From NCBI RefSeq assembly GCF_900100735.1, contig NZ_FNCJ01000004.1:250019-314018 (forward strand): DNA of 64,000 nucleotides. The letters run 5' to 3'. The stretch is from Paraburkholderia phenazinium (GTDB taxonomy: Bacteria; Pseudomonadota; Gammaproteobacteria; Burkholderiales; Burkholderiaceae). Below the pieces are notes generated by a model. It worked only from the letters and a program-made list of their open reading frames with translations. It did not search any database and had not been told where the DNA came from. How positions within the stretch are numbered: the first letter of the stretch is position 1; each line of letters begins with the position of its first letter. Below, piece after piece: positions 1-9,486 of this stretch. Made by a program: the position numbers and the translations under genes.

Positions 1-293
1 ACGGCAGCGGCGAAATCGGTGTGATCTCCAGCGTGACGCGCGCGTTCTGCGGCACCTGCACGCGGGCCCGGCTGTCCACCGAAGGCAAGCTGTACCTATG
101 CCTGTTCGCATCGGCGGGACACGACCTGCGTGCGCTGGTGCGCAACGGCTCGAGCGACGCCGGGATCGCCTCCGCAGTCGCCCACATCTGGCAGGGTCGC
201 GGCGACCGTTACTCGCAGTTGCGCGGCAGCGGCGACGCCGCCTCCCATGCGCCGGACGAGCGCCGCGTCGAAATGTCCTATATCGGCGGCTGA
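1..293 (+). CDS. moaA: GTP 3',8-cyclase MoaA (C-terminal fragment)
   Basis: This is the 3' end of moaA, cut by the left window edge; the reading frame is already open at base 3. MoaA is a radical SAM enzyme that starts molybdenum cofactor synthesis by converting GTP to 3',8-cyclo-GTP. The visible fragment has the C-terminal iron-sulfur ligands in the family spacing C-x2-C-x13-C (FCGTC then LYLC). It also has the conserved C-terminal Gly-Gly (YIGG at the stop), which is needed for catalysis in the family. The next gene, mobA, begins a few bases after the stop and moeA follows, which supports a molybdenum cofactor operon. The radical SAM core lies outside the window. Confidence 0.93.
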   Translation, partial: GSGEIGVISSVTRAFCGTCTRARLSTEGKLYLCLFASAGHDLRALVRNGSSDAGIASAVAHIWQGRGDRYSQLRGSGDAASHAPDERRVEMSYIGG

Positions 294-300
294 GGCCGTC

Positions 301-927
301 TTGCCCGCCACCCTCGATCCCACACCCGCAAAACTCACCGGCCTCGTCCTCGCCGGTGGCCGCGGCACGCGCATGGGCGGCGTCGACAAAGGTCTGCAAA
401 CCCTGCACGGCGAGCCGCTGGCGTTGCATGTCATCAAGCGCCTCGCGGCGCAGACCGAGGCGCTGCTCATCAGCGCCAATCGCCACCCCGAGGTCTATGC
501 TGCGCTCGGCGCGCCATTCGGCGCGACGGTGGTGGCGGATACCCTCGCGGACTTTCCGGGACCGCTGGCGGGTCTGCTGGCTGGCTTGCGCGCCGCCCGC
601 ACGGCATTCGTGCTGAGCGCACCGTGCGACTCACCCGGATTGCCCGGCGACCTGGCCGCCCGCCTCATGCAGGCGCTCGACGCGCAACAGGCCGATATCG
701 CCACCGTCACCACCGTCGACGCCAACGGAAAAACCTCTATCCACCCCGTCTTCGCGTTGCTGCGCACGAGCCTCGCCGACGACCTCTCAGCCTTTCTGGA
801 GGCGGGTGAACGCAAGGTCCGCGCGTGGTACGCACGCCACAAGACGGTCGAAGTCGCCTTTCCTGATGAGCGCGCGTTTTACAATATCAATTCTTTGCAA
901 GAACTCGCCGACCTCGAACGTCATTGA
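301..927 (+). CDS. mobA: Molybdenum cofactor guanylyltransferase MobA
   Basis: MobA attaches GMP to molybdopterin to make the guanine dinucleotide form of the cofactor. The N-terminus carries the nucleotidyltransferase signature LAGGRGTRMGGVDKG, with the GTP-binding glycines and lysine, a few residues after the start. From a TTG at 301 the product is about 208 residues, a normal length for the family. An in-frame ATG at 247 would overlap moaA and add 18 residues that do not look like MobA, so the start is uncertain between these two. It lies directly behind moaA and ahead of moeA, so it is probably co-transcribed with them. Confidence 0.9.
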   Translation: MPATLDPTPAKLTGLVLAGGRGTRMGGVDKGLQTLHGEPLALHVIKRLAAQTEALLISANRHPEVYAALGAPFGATVVADTLADFPGPLAGLLAGLRAARTAFVLSAPCDSPGLPGDLAARLMQALDAQQADIATVTTVDANGKTSIHPVFALLRTSLADDLSAFLEAGERKVRAWYARHKTVEVAFPDERAFYNINSLQELADLERH

Positions 928-1041
928 GACGTCCCTGAGATCGTAGCCGTTGTCCTGCTCTGGCCGCACGGCGGCCACCGGATTCGCCTCCGCGCCGACC
1001 ATATCCGGCCGACCGCATCCGGCCGCGACGCGCCTCCACTC

Positions 1042-2343
1042 ATGACCACGCTTAACGAATTTTCCAGTTGCGTCGCCCAGTACGATCCTCATGCGCTGCC
1101 GGTCTCGGCCGCTCAGGCGATCGTGCGGCAGTGGGCCACGCCCGTCACCGCCATCGAACGCGTGTCACTGCACGACGCGCTCGACCGCGTGCTGGCCGCC
1201 GACATCGTGTCGCCGAGCAATGTACCCGCACACGACAACTCGGCCATGGACGGCTACGCATTCCAGAGCGCCGCGCTCACCAGTCAGGCCGAGGCCGAAA
1301 CTGTTGAGCTGACGGTCGCCGGCAAGGCGCTGGCCGGCCATCCGTTTGGCGGCGCCGTCGCGGCAACGGAATGTGTGCGGGTCATGACGGGGGCCTCGAT
1401 GCCGGCCGGTTGCGACACCGTTGTGCCGCAAGAGCTGGTCACGCGCGGCGGCGAGACCATCCGTTTTGCCGCCTCGGCCGTGCGCGGCGGGGCCAACCGG
1501 CGCCTCGCGGGCGAGGATCTGGCGCTCGGCAGCGCGGCGCTGCGCGCCGGCCGTATCCTGCGCGCCTCGGACCTCGGCTTGATCGCATCGCTTGGCATCG
1601 GCGAAGTGCCGGTGCGGCGGCGTCTGCGGGTCGCGTTCTTTTCGACCGGCGACGAACTGCGCTCGCTCGGCGAACCGCTCGATCCAGGCTGCGTGTACGA
1701 CAGCAACCGTCACACGCTGTTTGCCATGCTGCGGCGAATGAACATCGATACGCTCGACCTGGGTGTGGTGCGCGATCAGCCCGACGCACTCGAAGCCGCG
1801 CTGCGCAGCGCAGCGGCCAGCGCCGACGTGGTGCTGACTTCGGGCGGCGTATCGGTCGGCGAAGCGGATTTCACCCAGAAGTTGCTGCGAACCTTTGGTG
1901 ACGTCGCCTTCTGGAGTCTGGCGATGCGCCCGGGACGTCCGCTCGCATTCGGCCGCGTCTGGTCGGGCGAGCGCCCCGGTCTCGGCCTGCCTGCGCTATT
2001 CTTCGGACTGCCGGGCAATCCCGTCGCCGTAATGGTGACGTTCTACCAGATCGTGCGCCAAGCGCTGCTGCTCATGTCGGGCGCAACGCCGCAAGCGGCG
2101 CCGCTCCTGCGGGCCGAAAGCCGCGAGCTGATTCGCAAGCGCCCGGGCCGCACCGAGTATCAACGCGGCATAGCCGAGCGCGATGCCGGCGGCCAATGGC
2201 ATGTCGCGCCGACCGGTTCGCAAAGCTCGGGCGTCCTCAGTTCGATGAGCGAGGCCAACTGCTTTATCGTGCTCGAGCACGAGCGCGCTGACGTAAGCGC
2301 TGGTGAAAGCGTCGATATCATGCTGTTCGACGGACTGATCTGA
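1042..2343 (+). CDS. moeA: Molybdopterin molybdenumtransferase MoeA
   Basis: MoeA inserts molybdate into adenylylated molybdopterin, the last common step of cofactor synthesis; the adenylylation partner Mog is encoded at 42.8 kb. The 433-residue length is typical. Visible family motifs are the N-terminal substrate motif HDNSAMDGYAF (around residue 63), the TSGGVSVGEADF loop of the MoaB/Mog-like domain (around residue 265) and LPGNPVAVMVTF (around residue 328). The C-terminal beta-barrel domain is complete. It sits 114 bases after mobA on the same strand. The ribosome binding site is weak, but the ATG fits the family N-terminus. Confidence 0.95.
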   Translation: MTTLNEFSSCVAQYDPHALPVSAAQAIVRQWATPVTAIERVSLHDALDRVLAADIVSPSNVPAHDNSAMDGYAFQSAALTSQAEAETVELTVAGKALAGHPFGGAVAATECVRVMTGASMPAGCDTVVPQELVTRGGETIRFAASAVRGGANRRLAGEDLALGSAALRAGRILRASDLGLIASLGIGEVPVRRRLRVAFFSTGDELRSLGEPLDPGCVYDSNRHTLFAMLRRMNIDTLDLGVVRDQPDALEAALRSAAASADVVLTSGGVSVGEADFTQKLLRTFGDVAFWSLAMRPGRPLAFGRVWSGERPGLGLPALFFGLPGNPVAVMVTFYQIVRQALLLMSGATPQAAPLLRAESRELIRKRPGRTEYQRGIAERDAGGQWHVAPTGSQSSGVLSSMSEANCFIVLEHERADVSAGESVDIMLFDGLI

Positions 2344-2412
2344 CGCGCGCGCCGACTGCCCAACCTCTACCCTTACCTTCTACCCTCACTACGACCAACG
2401 GGTTTGAACTAC

Positions 2413-2688
2413 ATGAAAAAACAGATCTCTTTCATCGCGCCGGGACAGACCGCCAAAGCGCTGATCCTGGTGTATCTGACCTTCAGCGTGCCGATCGTGC
2501 TGCTCGGCGTACTGGTCGCGTTTATCCGCTATCGCTCGGTCGAACTGAGCACCGTGTTCAGCGCGTTGCTGCTGAATGCAATTCTCGGTTTCGTGCTGTT
2601 GTGGATTGCCTGCCATGCGTATAACTGGGTGGCGTCGCGCTTCGGCGGCATCGAGATCCAGTTGAGCGACGTGCCCGAGGAAGCGTGA
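2413..2688 (+). CDS. Small two-helix membrane protein, function unknown
   Basis: The predicted product has 91 residues with two clear hydrophobic segments (about residues 14-36 and 48-72) and a short acidic C-terminal tail, so it is probably an inner-membrane protein. I do not recognise a characterised family. An in-frame TTG at 2404 would add three residues; the ATG at 2413 is preferred because it gives a conventional MKKQ N-terminus. Its stop codon overlaps the start of the acetyltransferase gene (TGATG), so the two are probably translationally coupled. Confidence 0.75.
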   Translation: MKKQISFIAPGQTAKALILVYLTFSVPIVLLGVLVAFIRYRSVELSTVFSALLLNAILGFVLLWIACHAYNWVASRFGGIEIQLSDVPEEA

Positions 2689-3188
2689 TGACCGCTACGA
2701 TCCGTGCCGCCACGCCCGCCGACGTCGGCGCAATTTTCTCGTTGATGCTCGAGCTGGCCGAGTTCGAAAAACTGATGCACATGTTCGTCGCCACCGAAGC
2801 CGGTGTGCACGATGCGCTGTTCGGCGCGCGGCCGGCGTCGGAAGCGATGGTCGCCGAGGAAGAAGACGGCCGCATCGTCGCTTATGCGCTGTACTTCCAT
2901 AACTTCTCGACCTTCCTCGGCCGGCGCGGGCTGTATCTGGAAGACCTGTATGTGCAGCCGACACAGCGCGGCACCGGTCTCGGCACGCAGATGTTGCGGC
3001 GACTGGCGGCACTGGCGGTCGAGCGGCAATGCGGCCGCTTCGAATGGACCGTGCTCGACTGGAACCAGCCGGCGATCGACTTCTATGAAAAGATGGGAGC
3101 GACGGTATTGCCCGACTGGCGTGTGGTGCGCATCACCGGTGACGCGCTGGAAGAGCTGGCCGGAGCGGCGGCGCTGAAGGCGGAGTGA
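2688..3188 (+). CDS. GNAT family N-acetyltransferase (diamine acetyltransferase-like)
   Basis: The protein has about 166 residues and the fold signature of the GCN5-related N-acetyltransferases. It shows an N-terminal IRAATPADVGAI strand-helix, the acetyl-CoA loop QRGTGLGTQ in motif A (around residue 97), and the motif B tail NQPAIDFYEKMGA with the conserved tyrosine. These, and the EDLYVQP strand, are most like the small spermidine/diamine (SSAT-type) branch, but the substrate cannot be fixed from sequence. The ATG at 2688 overlaps the stop of the upstream membrane-protein gene; a GTG at 2685 is the alternative start. Confidence 0.85.
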   Translation: MTATIRAATPADVGAIFSLMLELAEFEKLMHMFVATEAGVHDALFGARPASEAMVAEEEDGRIVAYALYFHNFSTFLGRRGLYLEDLYVQPTQRGTGLGTQMLRRLAALAVERQCGRFEWTVLDWNQPAIDFYEKMGATVLPDWRVVRITGDALEELAGAAALKAE

Positions 3189-3286
3189 GAGCGGGCTGCG
3201 AGGATCGCTAGCCGCGATCTGGCGCAGCCGGCCTATACGCCGGCCACTCGGCCGTCATTGGGTCCTACCGGCAGTTTATAGCCACC

Positions 3287-4636
3287 CTACTCGTCCGCGT
3301 CCGCGCCAAGCAGCGCGTCGCCAAGCAGGCCGCTCGCCTGGTCTCCCGGTAACGCCTCGACATCGCGCAACTTGCGGTTCATCACCCGCGTGCGCGTTTC
3401 CGCGGCTTCGATCGAACGCGTCACCGTTTCTAGTTGTGACTTGGTCTTCGCCAGCACGTCGCCGAACTTGCCGAACTCCGTCTTCACCGCGCCGAGCACC
3501 TGCCACACTTCGCTCGAGCGCTTCTCGATGGCGAGCGTGCGAAAGCCCATCTGCAAGCTGTTGAGCAAGGCAGTCAGCGTGGTCGGCCCGGCAATCGTCA
3601 CGCGGCACTCGCGTTGCAGCATGTCGGTGAGCCCTGGCCGGCGCAGGACTTCGGCGTACAGGCCTTCGGTGGGCAGGAACAGCAGCGCGAAGTCTGTGGT
3701 ATGCGGTGGCGCGACATACTTCTCCGCAATCGTGCGGGCCTCGGCGCGAATCCGCGCCTCCAGCGCCCGCGATGCCTCTTCGACCGCCAGCGGATCGGCG
3801 CGCTCCTGGGCATCGATCAAACGCTCGTAGTCCTCACGTGGGAATTTGGCGTCGATCGGCAGCCACACCGGCACCGCCTCGCTGCCCGCTTCCTGGCGTC
3901 CCGGCAGCTTGATCGCAAACTCGACCCGGTCGGCGCTTTTCGGCACCGTCGCGACGTTCTTCGCGTATTGATCCGCGGTCAGCAACTGTTCCAGCAGGGC
4001 TTCGAGCTGCACCTCGCCCCACGTGCCGCGCGTCTTGACGTTGGTCAGCACCTTCTTCAGATCGCCGACACCCGCGGCCAGCGTCTGCATTTCCCCCAGC
4101 CCTCGATGCACCTGTTCAAGACGGTCCGAAACCTGCTTGAACGATTCGCCCAGGCGCTGTTCGAGCGTGGCGTGCAGCTTCTCGTCGACGGTGCGGCGCA
4201 TCTCTTCGAGTTTGGCCGAGTTGTTCGCCTCGATGTCTTTCAGGCGCTGTTCGATCGTCGCGCGCACTTCGGCGAAGCGCCGGTCGTTCGTCTCCATCAG
4301 TTGGCCGAGTTGCTGCGCGAAGCCGTCGATTTTGCCGTTCTGCAGCGTCGTCATGCTGGTGAACTGCGTGGCGAGCGTCTGCTGAAACTGCGAGAAGCCG
4401 CCGTTCAATTCGGTTCGCGAGACGCGGGCGGTTTCCTTGATCTCACTGCGCAGTTCGCGTTCGAGACGCTCAAACGCGCGCTCTTGCGCTTGTGCAGTCG
4501 AGCCGATGTGATCGCCCAGATCGTCGAGGTGCGCCTCCAGATCGCCGTGGCGCCCGCCGCGCATCAAAACGAGCAAAGCAATCACCAGCGCGACGGCCAG
4601 CACCCCGAGCGTCGCGAGCAAACCCATCATCATCAT
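3287..4636 (-). CDS. rmuC: DNA recombination protein RmuC
   Basis: RmuC limits recombination at inverted repeats in E. coli and has a nuclease-like fold; its exact biochemical action is not settled. The 449-residue product has an N-terminal membrane anchor (residues 4-25), a long coiled coil (about 30-190) and the conserved RmuC domain with WLPIDAKFPREDY (around residue 260). The ATG at 4636 is the first of four consecutive ATG codons, so the exact start is uncertain by up to three residues. It overlaps the upstream dehydrogenase stop by 4 bases, which indicates one transcript. Confidence 0.93.
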   Translation of the reverse strand: MMMMGLLATLGVLAVALVIALLVLMRGGRHGDLEAHLDDLGDHIGSTAQAQERAFERLERELRSEIKETARVSRTELNGGFSQFQQTLATQFTSMTTLQNGKIDGFAQQLGQLMETNDRRFAEVRATIEQRLKDIEANNSAKLEEMRRTVDEKLHATLEQRLGESFKQVSDRLEQVHRGLGEMQTLAAGVGDLKKVLTNVKTRGTWGEVQLEALLEQLLTADQYAKNVATVPKSADRVEFAIKLPGRQEAGSEAVPVWLPIDAKFPREDYERLIDAQERADPLAVEEASRALEARIRAEARTIAEKYVAPPHTTDFALLFLPTEGLYAEVLRRPGLTDMLQRECRVTIAGPTTLTALLNSLQMGFRTLAIEKRSSEVWQVLGAVKTEFGKFGDVLAKTKSQLETVTRSIEAAETRTRVMNRKLRDVEALPGDQASGLLGDALLGADADE

Positions 4637-5622
4637 GAACGCGCCTTACCGATGACGTCAGGATTGATCGGGTTCGCCGGACGGCCGGCATTCGGGCCCT
4701 CGCCCAAGGCAGCAATCAGGTTGTCGGCGGCGAGATTGGCCATGGCGCGCCGGGTCGCCTCCGTCGCGCTCGCGATATGCGGCGTCAGTACGACGTTCGG
4801 CACGGTGAGCAGCGCCGGGTTCAGCTTCGGCTCGCCCTCGTAGACATCGAGACCCGCCGCAGCAATGCGCTTCGTGCGCAACGCCTCGGCAAGCGCCGCA
4901 TCGTCGACGATGCCCCCGCGGGCGATGTTGGTCAGCGTGGCCGTCGGCTTCATCAGCGCGAATTCCGCTGCGCCGATCGTGTGATGGTTATCCTTCGTAT
5001 AGGGCAACACCAACACGACGTGATCGGCCCGCCGCAAGAGATCCGCTTTCGACACATATTCCGCGTTCAACTCGGCTTCGATCTCAGGCGCAACCCGCGA
5101 GCGGTTGTGATAGATCACCTGCATGTTGAAGCCGCGGGCGCGGCGCGCCAGCGCCTGGCCAATGCGGCCCATGCCGATCACGCCGAGCGTCGAGCCGTAC
5201 ACGTCGGTGCCGAGAAAGCCGTCATACGCCCACTTCTGCCACTGCCCGGCGCGCAGCCAGTGTTCGGATTCGGTGATCCGCCTGGCGGCCGCCATCATCA
5301 GCGCCCAGCCGAAGTCGGCAGTGGATTCGTTGAGCACGTCCGGCGTATTGGTGCCGAGCACGTTCGCCGCATTGAACGCGGTCATGTCGAAATTGTTGTA
5401 GCCGACCGCCATGTTCGACACCACCCGCAGGCGCGGCGCCGCCGCCAGCACGCCCGCACCGACCGGGTCGCCCGCGGTCAGCGCACCGTCCTTGTCGGCG
5501 AGGCGCCGCGTCAGTTCGTCGGCGCTCAGCACCTCACCGTTGTTCCAGTCGACCTCGAAATACTGTTTGAGGCGTTCGATCACATCCGGAAAGATCGGAC
5601 GGGCAACAAGGATCTTTTGCAT
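4633..5622 (-). CDS. D-2-hydroxyacid dehydrogenase (glyoxylate/hydroxypyruvate reductase type)
   Basis: This is a 329-residue NAD(P)-dependent D-isomer 2-hydroxyacid dehydrogenase. The Rossmann motif GVIGMGRIGQALA is near residue 150. The catalytic arginine lies in NIARGGIVDD, the glutamate in DVYEGEP and the histidine in LTPHIASA, all in the right order. The overall pattern is closest to GhrB/glycerate dehydrogenase enzymes that reduce glyoxylate, hydroxypyruvate or 2-ketogluconate, but the exact substrate is not decided by sequence. A good AGGAG site precedes the ATG. It is the first gene of a two-gene unit with rmuC. Confidence 0.88.
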   Translation of the reverse strand: MQKILVARPIFPDVIERLKQYFEVDWNNGEVLSADELTRRLADKDGALTAGDPVGAGVLAAAPRLRVVSNMAVGYNNFDMTAFNAANVLGTNTPDVLNESTADFGWALMMAAARRITESEHWLRAGQWQKWAYDGFLGTDVYGSTLGVIGMGRIGQALARRARGFNMQVIYHNRSRVAPEIEAELNAEYVSKADLLRRADHVVLVLPYTKDNHHTIGAAEFALMKPTATLTNIARGGIVDDAALAEALRTKRIAAAGLDVYEGEPKLNPALLTVPNVVLTPHIASATEATRRAMANLAADNLIAALGEGPNAGRPANPINPDVIGKARS

Positions 5623-5684
5623 TGCATTTCTCCTAATAGCGCAGCGAGACCCTTCGCAGTCCCGCCGTCATCAAGCGCGAAAAA

Positions 5685-7109
5685 CTAAAAGAACAGCCAG
5701 GCGGTGAGCAGAAACACCGGCACCAGGATGGCAATCGACCACGCCAGATAGGCAAAGAAACTCGGCATGCGCACGCCGCGCGACTCCGCAATCGCCTTCA
5801 CCATGAAGTTTGGCGCATTGCCGATATAGCTGTTCGCACCCATGAAGACTGCCCCGGCCGAGATCGCCGCCAGCGTGGTGGCGCCCTTGGTCATCAAGGT
5901 CTGCGCATCGCCGCCGGCCAGATTGAAGAACACCAGATAGGTCGGCGCATTATCGAGGAACGACGACAGCAAGCCCGTCGCCCAGAAGTACATGGCGTCG
6001 CGCGGCTGGCCGGACGCGTCGTTGACCAGATGCACGATGCCGGCGAACGCGCCCGCGTCGCCCGCGCGCAGAATCGTGATGACCGGCGCGATCGTCACGA
6101 AAATGCCGGCGAACAGTTTCGCCACCTCTTCGATCGGCGCCCAGTTGAAGGCGTTGCCCGCGCGCGCCGCCCGCGGCGTCACCGCCAGCGACAGCAGCGT
6201 GACGCCGATCAGCGCGACATCGCGCAAGGCGTTTTGCAACGCGACGTGCGTGCCAAAGACGTCGAATTCGATGCCCGGCTTCCACAGGCCGCTCATCAGC
6301 ACGAGCGCAATCACCATGCCGAGCAGCACGAAATTGATCTTGCCGTCGATACCGAGCAGCGGCGAATCCGGCGTAGGGTCGAGAAACGGCGCACGCTCTT
6401 CTTCGCGGCGATGGAAATAGTACGAGTCGAGCGCGTAGAACGTCACCAGCAGCACGCCGCAGACGAACAGCATCGGCAACGCCAGATGGGTGGTGGTCCA
6501 GAAGAAGCCGACGCCGTTGAGAAAACCGAGAAAGAGCGGCGGGTCGCCGAGCGGCGACAGCGAGCCACCGGCATTGGCGACCAGAAAGATGAAGAACACC
6601 ACCACGTGCACGACATGCTTGCGATTGTCGTTGGCGCGCAGCAGCGGGCGGATCAGCAGCATGGCCGCGCCCGTCGTGCCCATGATGCTCGCGAGCGCCG
6701 TGCCGAGTGCAATGATCAGCGTATTGGTGCGCGGCGTACCGTGCAGATTGCCACGCACGCAGATACCGCCGGCCACAGTATAGAGCGCGGTCAGTAGCAC
6801 GATGAACGGCACATACTCTTCGAGCATCGCGTGAACGAACGAGCCGAATGCGATACCGGCGCCGAACGTCACTGCGAACGGCACAAGGAACACGATCGCC
6901 CAGGCCGCCGCGATCTTGCCGAAATGGTGATGCCAGAAGGTCGGCGCGACGAGCGGAAACACTGCGATGGACAACAACACGCCGGCAAACGGCACGCCCC
7001 ACCACGCCGACAGCGTCGCACCGTCGAGCGTCGCAGCCGACGCCAGTTCGGGCCATAGCGCCATTGCGGCGACGAGCCCCATGCTCGTCCACACGGCATG
7101 TCGCTTCAT
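5685..7109 (-). CDS. Sodium:proton antiporter, NhaD/ion-transporter superfamily
   Basis: This 474-residue membrane protein starts with a signal-like segment and then has about 12 hydrophobic helices. Two features identify the ion-transporter superfamily of NhaD-type antiporters: a SPLGDPPLFLGF loop in the first half and an SSFLDNAPTYLVF loop in the second half, with acidic residues in membrane-embedded re-entrant positions. The length matches NhaD proteins (about 470-480). It would exchange cytoplasmic sodium or lithium for protons. An AAGGA site lies upstream of the ATG. It appears to be a single-gene unit. Confidence 0.85.
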   Translation of the reverse strand: MKRHAVWTSMGLVAAMALWPELASAATLDGATLSAWWGVPFAGVLLSIAVFPLVAPTFWHHHFGKIAAAWAIVFLVPFAVTFGAGIAFGSFVHAMLEEYVPFIVLLTALYTVAGGICVRGNLHGTPRTNTLIIALGTALASIMGTTGAAMLLIRPLLRANDNRKHVVHVVVFFIFLVANAGGSLSPLGDPPLFLGFLNGVGFFWTTTHLALPMLFVCGVLLVTFYALDSYYFHRREEERAPFLDPTPDSPLLGIDGKINFVLLGMVIALVLMSGLWKPGIEFDVFGTHVALQNALRDVALIGVTLLSLAVTPRAARAGNAFNWAPIEEVAKLFAGIFVTIAPVITILRAGDAGAFAGIVHLVNDASGQPRDAMYFWATGLLSSFLDNAPTYLVFFNLAGGDAQTLMTKGATTLAAISAGAVFMGANSYIGNAPNFMVKAIAESRGVRMPSFFAYLAWSIAILVPVFLLTAWLFF

Positions 7110-7213
7110 ATTCGAAATCCTTTTGTTGTACGTGCTAGTAATGCGCTAAGCGAGGCCCGCCCCGGACGGCGTGCTGGAGACACAGAAGGTAGATAACGGC
7201 AGCCGCGCCTGGT

Positions 7214-7876
7214 TCACGCGCCACGCACAATAATTACGTGGACCCGGTAGGGCCCGTGTGCGCCGAGCACGATGGTCTGCTCGATATCGCCGGTACGCGA
7301 TGGTCCCGAGATGAAGTTGACCGCGCGCGGCAGTTCACCCCGCTCGGCGCGAATCAGGTTGAAGGCCTCTTCATGGCCGGCGACGATACGCGAGGCCGGC
7401 ACGATCGCAATATGCGTTTCGGGCAGGAGACCCGCGGACGCATAGGTTTCGGGCCCGGACAACAGCACCAGGGTGCCGGTCTCCGCGGTCGCGCAAAAGC
7501 AGCCGGTAATGCCGACCACGTCGCTGTCTTCAGGCTTGCGGAATTCCACGGCGAGGCCCGCTTCGGCCCAGTTGAGATCCTGCAGGGTTTGCCACGCAAT
7601 CGCGCGAACCGGCAAGCCATGCTGCACGAGATAGCGCTGCGCGGCGGCCGGCACCTCGCTCAAGGCTTCGACGGTTTCGACCGTGGTGGCCAGCTTCTGC
7701 GCTTCTTCGACAAAGCGTGCGGCGAGATCCTCCGGCATGGGCGGGCGTGGGCCTTGCGGATGACGGGCGAGATAGTCTTCTGCGGCCTCGCGCTCGGGGG
7801 CCGTCGGCTCAGCTTCGCGGCCCTGGGCTGCGCGGATGCGCGCCAGAATATTGCGGCGGGCGATCGATGTATCCAT
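7214..7876 (-). CDS. lutC: LutC/YkgG family lactate utilization protein
   Basis: The product (about 220 residues from the ATG at 7876) matches the LutC/YkgG family, one of three subunits of an iron-sulfur L-lactate oxidation complex. The C-terminal ISGPSRTGDIEQTIVLGAHGP motif is diagnostic. The longest frame would start at 7969, but the family N-terminus (MDTSIARRNILARI) begins at 7876. A TATAAT on this strand at 7929-7934 would place a transcription start just upstream of it. The partner genes lutA and lutB are not next to it, so either they lie elsewhere or this copy has another role. Confidence 0.85.
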   Translation of the reverse strand: MDTSIARRNILARIRAAQGREAEPTAPEREAAEDYLARHPQGPRPPMPEDLAARFVEEAQKLATTVETVEALSEVPAAAQRYLVQHGLPVRAIAWQTLQDLNWAEAGLAVEFRKPEDSDVVGITGCFCATAETGTLVLLSGPETYASAGLLPETHIAIVPASRIVAGHEEAFNLIRAERGELPRAVNFISGPSRTGDIEQTIVLGAHGPYRVHVIIVRGA

Positions 7877-7988
7877 GGGCCAAATCCTCGCGAGTGTCTC
7901 GTTACGATAGCCGTGCGGCATCGCAAGGATTATAACGGCCAACTCACCGGCCACCCCGCGCGCGAACACTCGACCAGATGGCCAGAAC

Positions 7989-8017
7989 GGGCGCCTGAAT
8001 GTGCCTGGACGGCGCCC
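7989..8017 (-). terminator. Hairpin downstream of pncB
   Basis: A perfect 7-bp stem (GGGCGCC with GGCGCCC) lies just after the pncB stop on its strand. It has no convincing U-tract, so it may be a weak terminator or an mRNA 3' stabiliser. Confidence 0.3.
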
Positions 8018-8027
8018 GCTCTTCAGC

Positions 8028-9224
8028 TTACTTCGAGACTTCCTCGTCCGGCTGCTTGATGCCGAACACCTGACGCAGATAGGCGAGATAAGCCTTGTCC
8101 TCGCACATGTTCTTACCCGGCGAGTCGGACAGTTTGGCGACCGGCTGGCCGTTGCAGCGAACCATCTTGATGACGATCTGCAACGGGTTGTAGCCGAGGT
8201 CGTTGGTCAGGTTGGTGCCGACGCCAAAGGCGAGCTTGCAGCGGCCGCGGAAGCGTTCGTACAGTTGCAGGACCTTCGGAATGTCGAGCGCGTCGGAGAA
8301 CACCAGGATCTTGGTGCGCGGGTCGCAGCGGTTCGCCTCGTAGTGCTTGAGAAGCCGCTCGCCCCAGTCGAACGGATCGCCCGAATCGTGTCGGGCGCCG
8401 TCGAACAGCTTGCAGAAGTACATGTCGAAATCGCGCAGGAACGCTTCCATGCCGTACACGTCGGAAAGCGCAATGCCGAGGTCGCCGCGATACTCCTTCG
8501 CCCACATCTCGAACCCGTAGATCTGCGAATCGCGCAGGCGCGGCCCGAGCGCCTGGCAGGCCTGCAGGTATTCATGCGCCATCGTGCCGAGCGGCGTGAG
8601 GCCATGCTTCATGGCGTAAAAGACGTTGCTCGTGCCAGTGAACTGTTCGCCGAGGTCGTCTTTGAGCGTCAGGATCACCTCTTCGTGCCAGCGCTTCGAG
8701 AAGCGGCGGCGCGTGCCGTAGTCGGCGATCTTGCAATCTGCGAATTCGGGGCGCGCGCCGAGCAGTTTGATCTTTTCGGACAGACGCTCGCGGCCTTCGC
8801 CGTAGGCCGGCTCGCGCTGCGTGTTGCGGAAGTAGACCTCGTTGACGATCGCCAGCACCGGGATCTCGAACAGGATCGTATGCAGCCAGGGGCCCTTGAT
8901 GTCGATCTCGATTTCGCCATTGCCCTTCGGCGACGGCGTGATCGAAATGTATTTCTCGTTCAGATGAAACAGCGCGAGAAACTCGATGAAATCGCCCTTG
9001 ATGAAGCGCATGCGCCGCAGATAGTCGAGCTCGTCGTCGGTAAAGCGCAGGTCGCAGAGCTTGCGCACTTCGTCGCGAATCTCCTCGATATACGGCACGA
9101 GATCGACATTCTGGGTCCGGCAGCGAAAGCGGTATTCCACGCTCGCGGCAGGGAAATGATGCAGAACGACCTGCATCATCGTGAACTTGTACAGATCAGT
9201 ATCGAGCAGCGAAGTAATAATCAT
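8028..9224 (-). CDS. pncB: Nicotinate phosphoribosyltransferase
   Basis: PncB makes nicotinate mononucleotide from nicotinate and PRPP, with ATP, in the NAD salvage pathway. From the ATG at 9224 the protein has 398 residues, matching the family; the longer open frame to 9365 adds an unrelated arginine-rich stretch. The N-terminus [16 protein letters not shown] is diagnostic. GTMAHE contains the histidine that is phosphorylated in the family, and [12 protein letters not shown] is a phosphoribosyl-binding motif. It is divergent from fdxA, with 262 bases between the two starts. Confidence 0.95.
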   Translation of the reverse strand: MIITSLLDTDLYKFTMMQVVLHHFPAASVEYRFRCRTQNVDLVPYIEEIRDEVRKLCDLRFTDDELDYLRRMRFIKGDFIEFLALFHLNEKYISITPSPKGNGEIEIDIKGPWLHTILFEIPVLAIVNEVYFRNTQREPAYGEGRERLSEKIKLLGARPEFADCKIADYGTRRRFSKRWHEEVILTLKDDLGEQFTGTSNVFYAMKHGLTPLGTMAHEYLQACQALGPRLRDSQIYGFEMWAKEYRGDLGIALSDVYGMEAFLRDFDMYFCKLFDGARHDSGDPFDWGERLLKHYEANRCDPRTKILVFSDALDIPKVLQLYERFRGRCKLAFGVGTNLTNDLGYNPLQIVIKMVRCNGQPVAKLSDSPGKNMCEDKAYLAYLRQVFGIKQPDEEVSK

Positions 9225-9486
9225 GATGGTGCGAACCGGACTGCAGGAAAAACGGAAGGCCTGACAGGGCCCATGCGCCTGCGGCACGCCCCTGCGCGCC
9301 GACCGTACGCATGTTACCCGAATGCGCACGGCCGGATGGCGCGGACGAGCCGCCCGCGGGGCCATAAACTAATCACAAAAACGTCTAAACCCAGCGGGCC
9401 GCCGCTGCATATGCCACTTGACGTTACGTTACAATAGCGCTTTTGGCGTTTCGCCTCCCCCGATACCGCATGCAGGAGCTGCCTGA

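Noticed and set aside
8001..9437. 478-codon plus-strand frame opposite pncB
   Set aside because: It is antisense to a full-length, motif-complete pncB, has no domain signature and no ribosome binding site.
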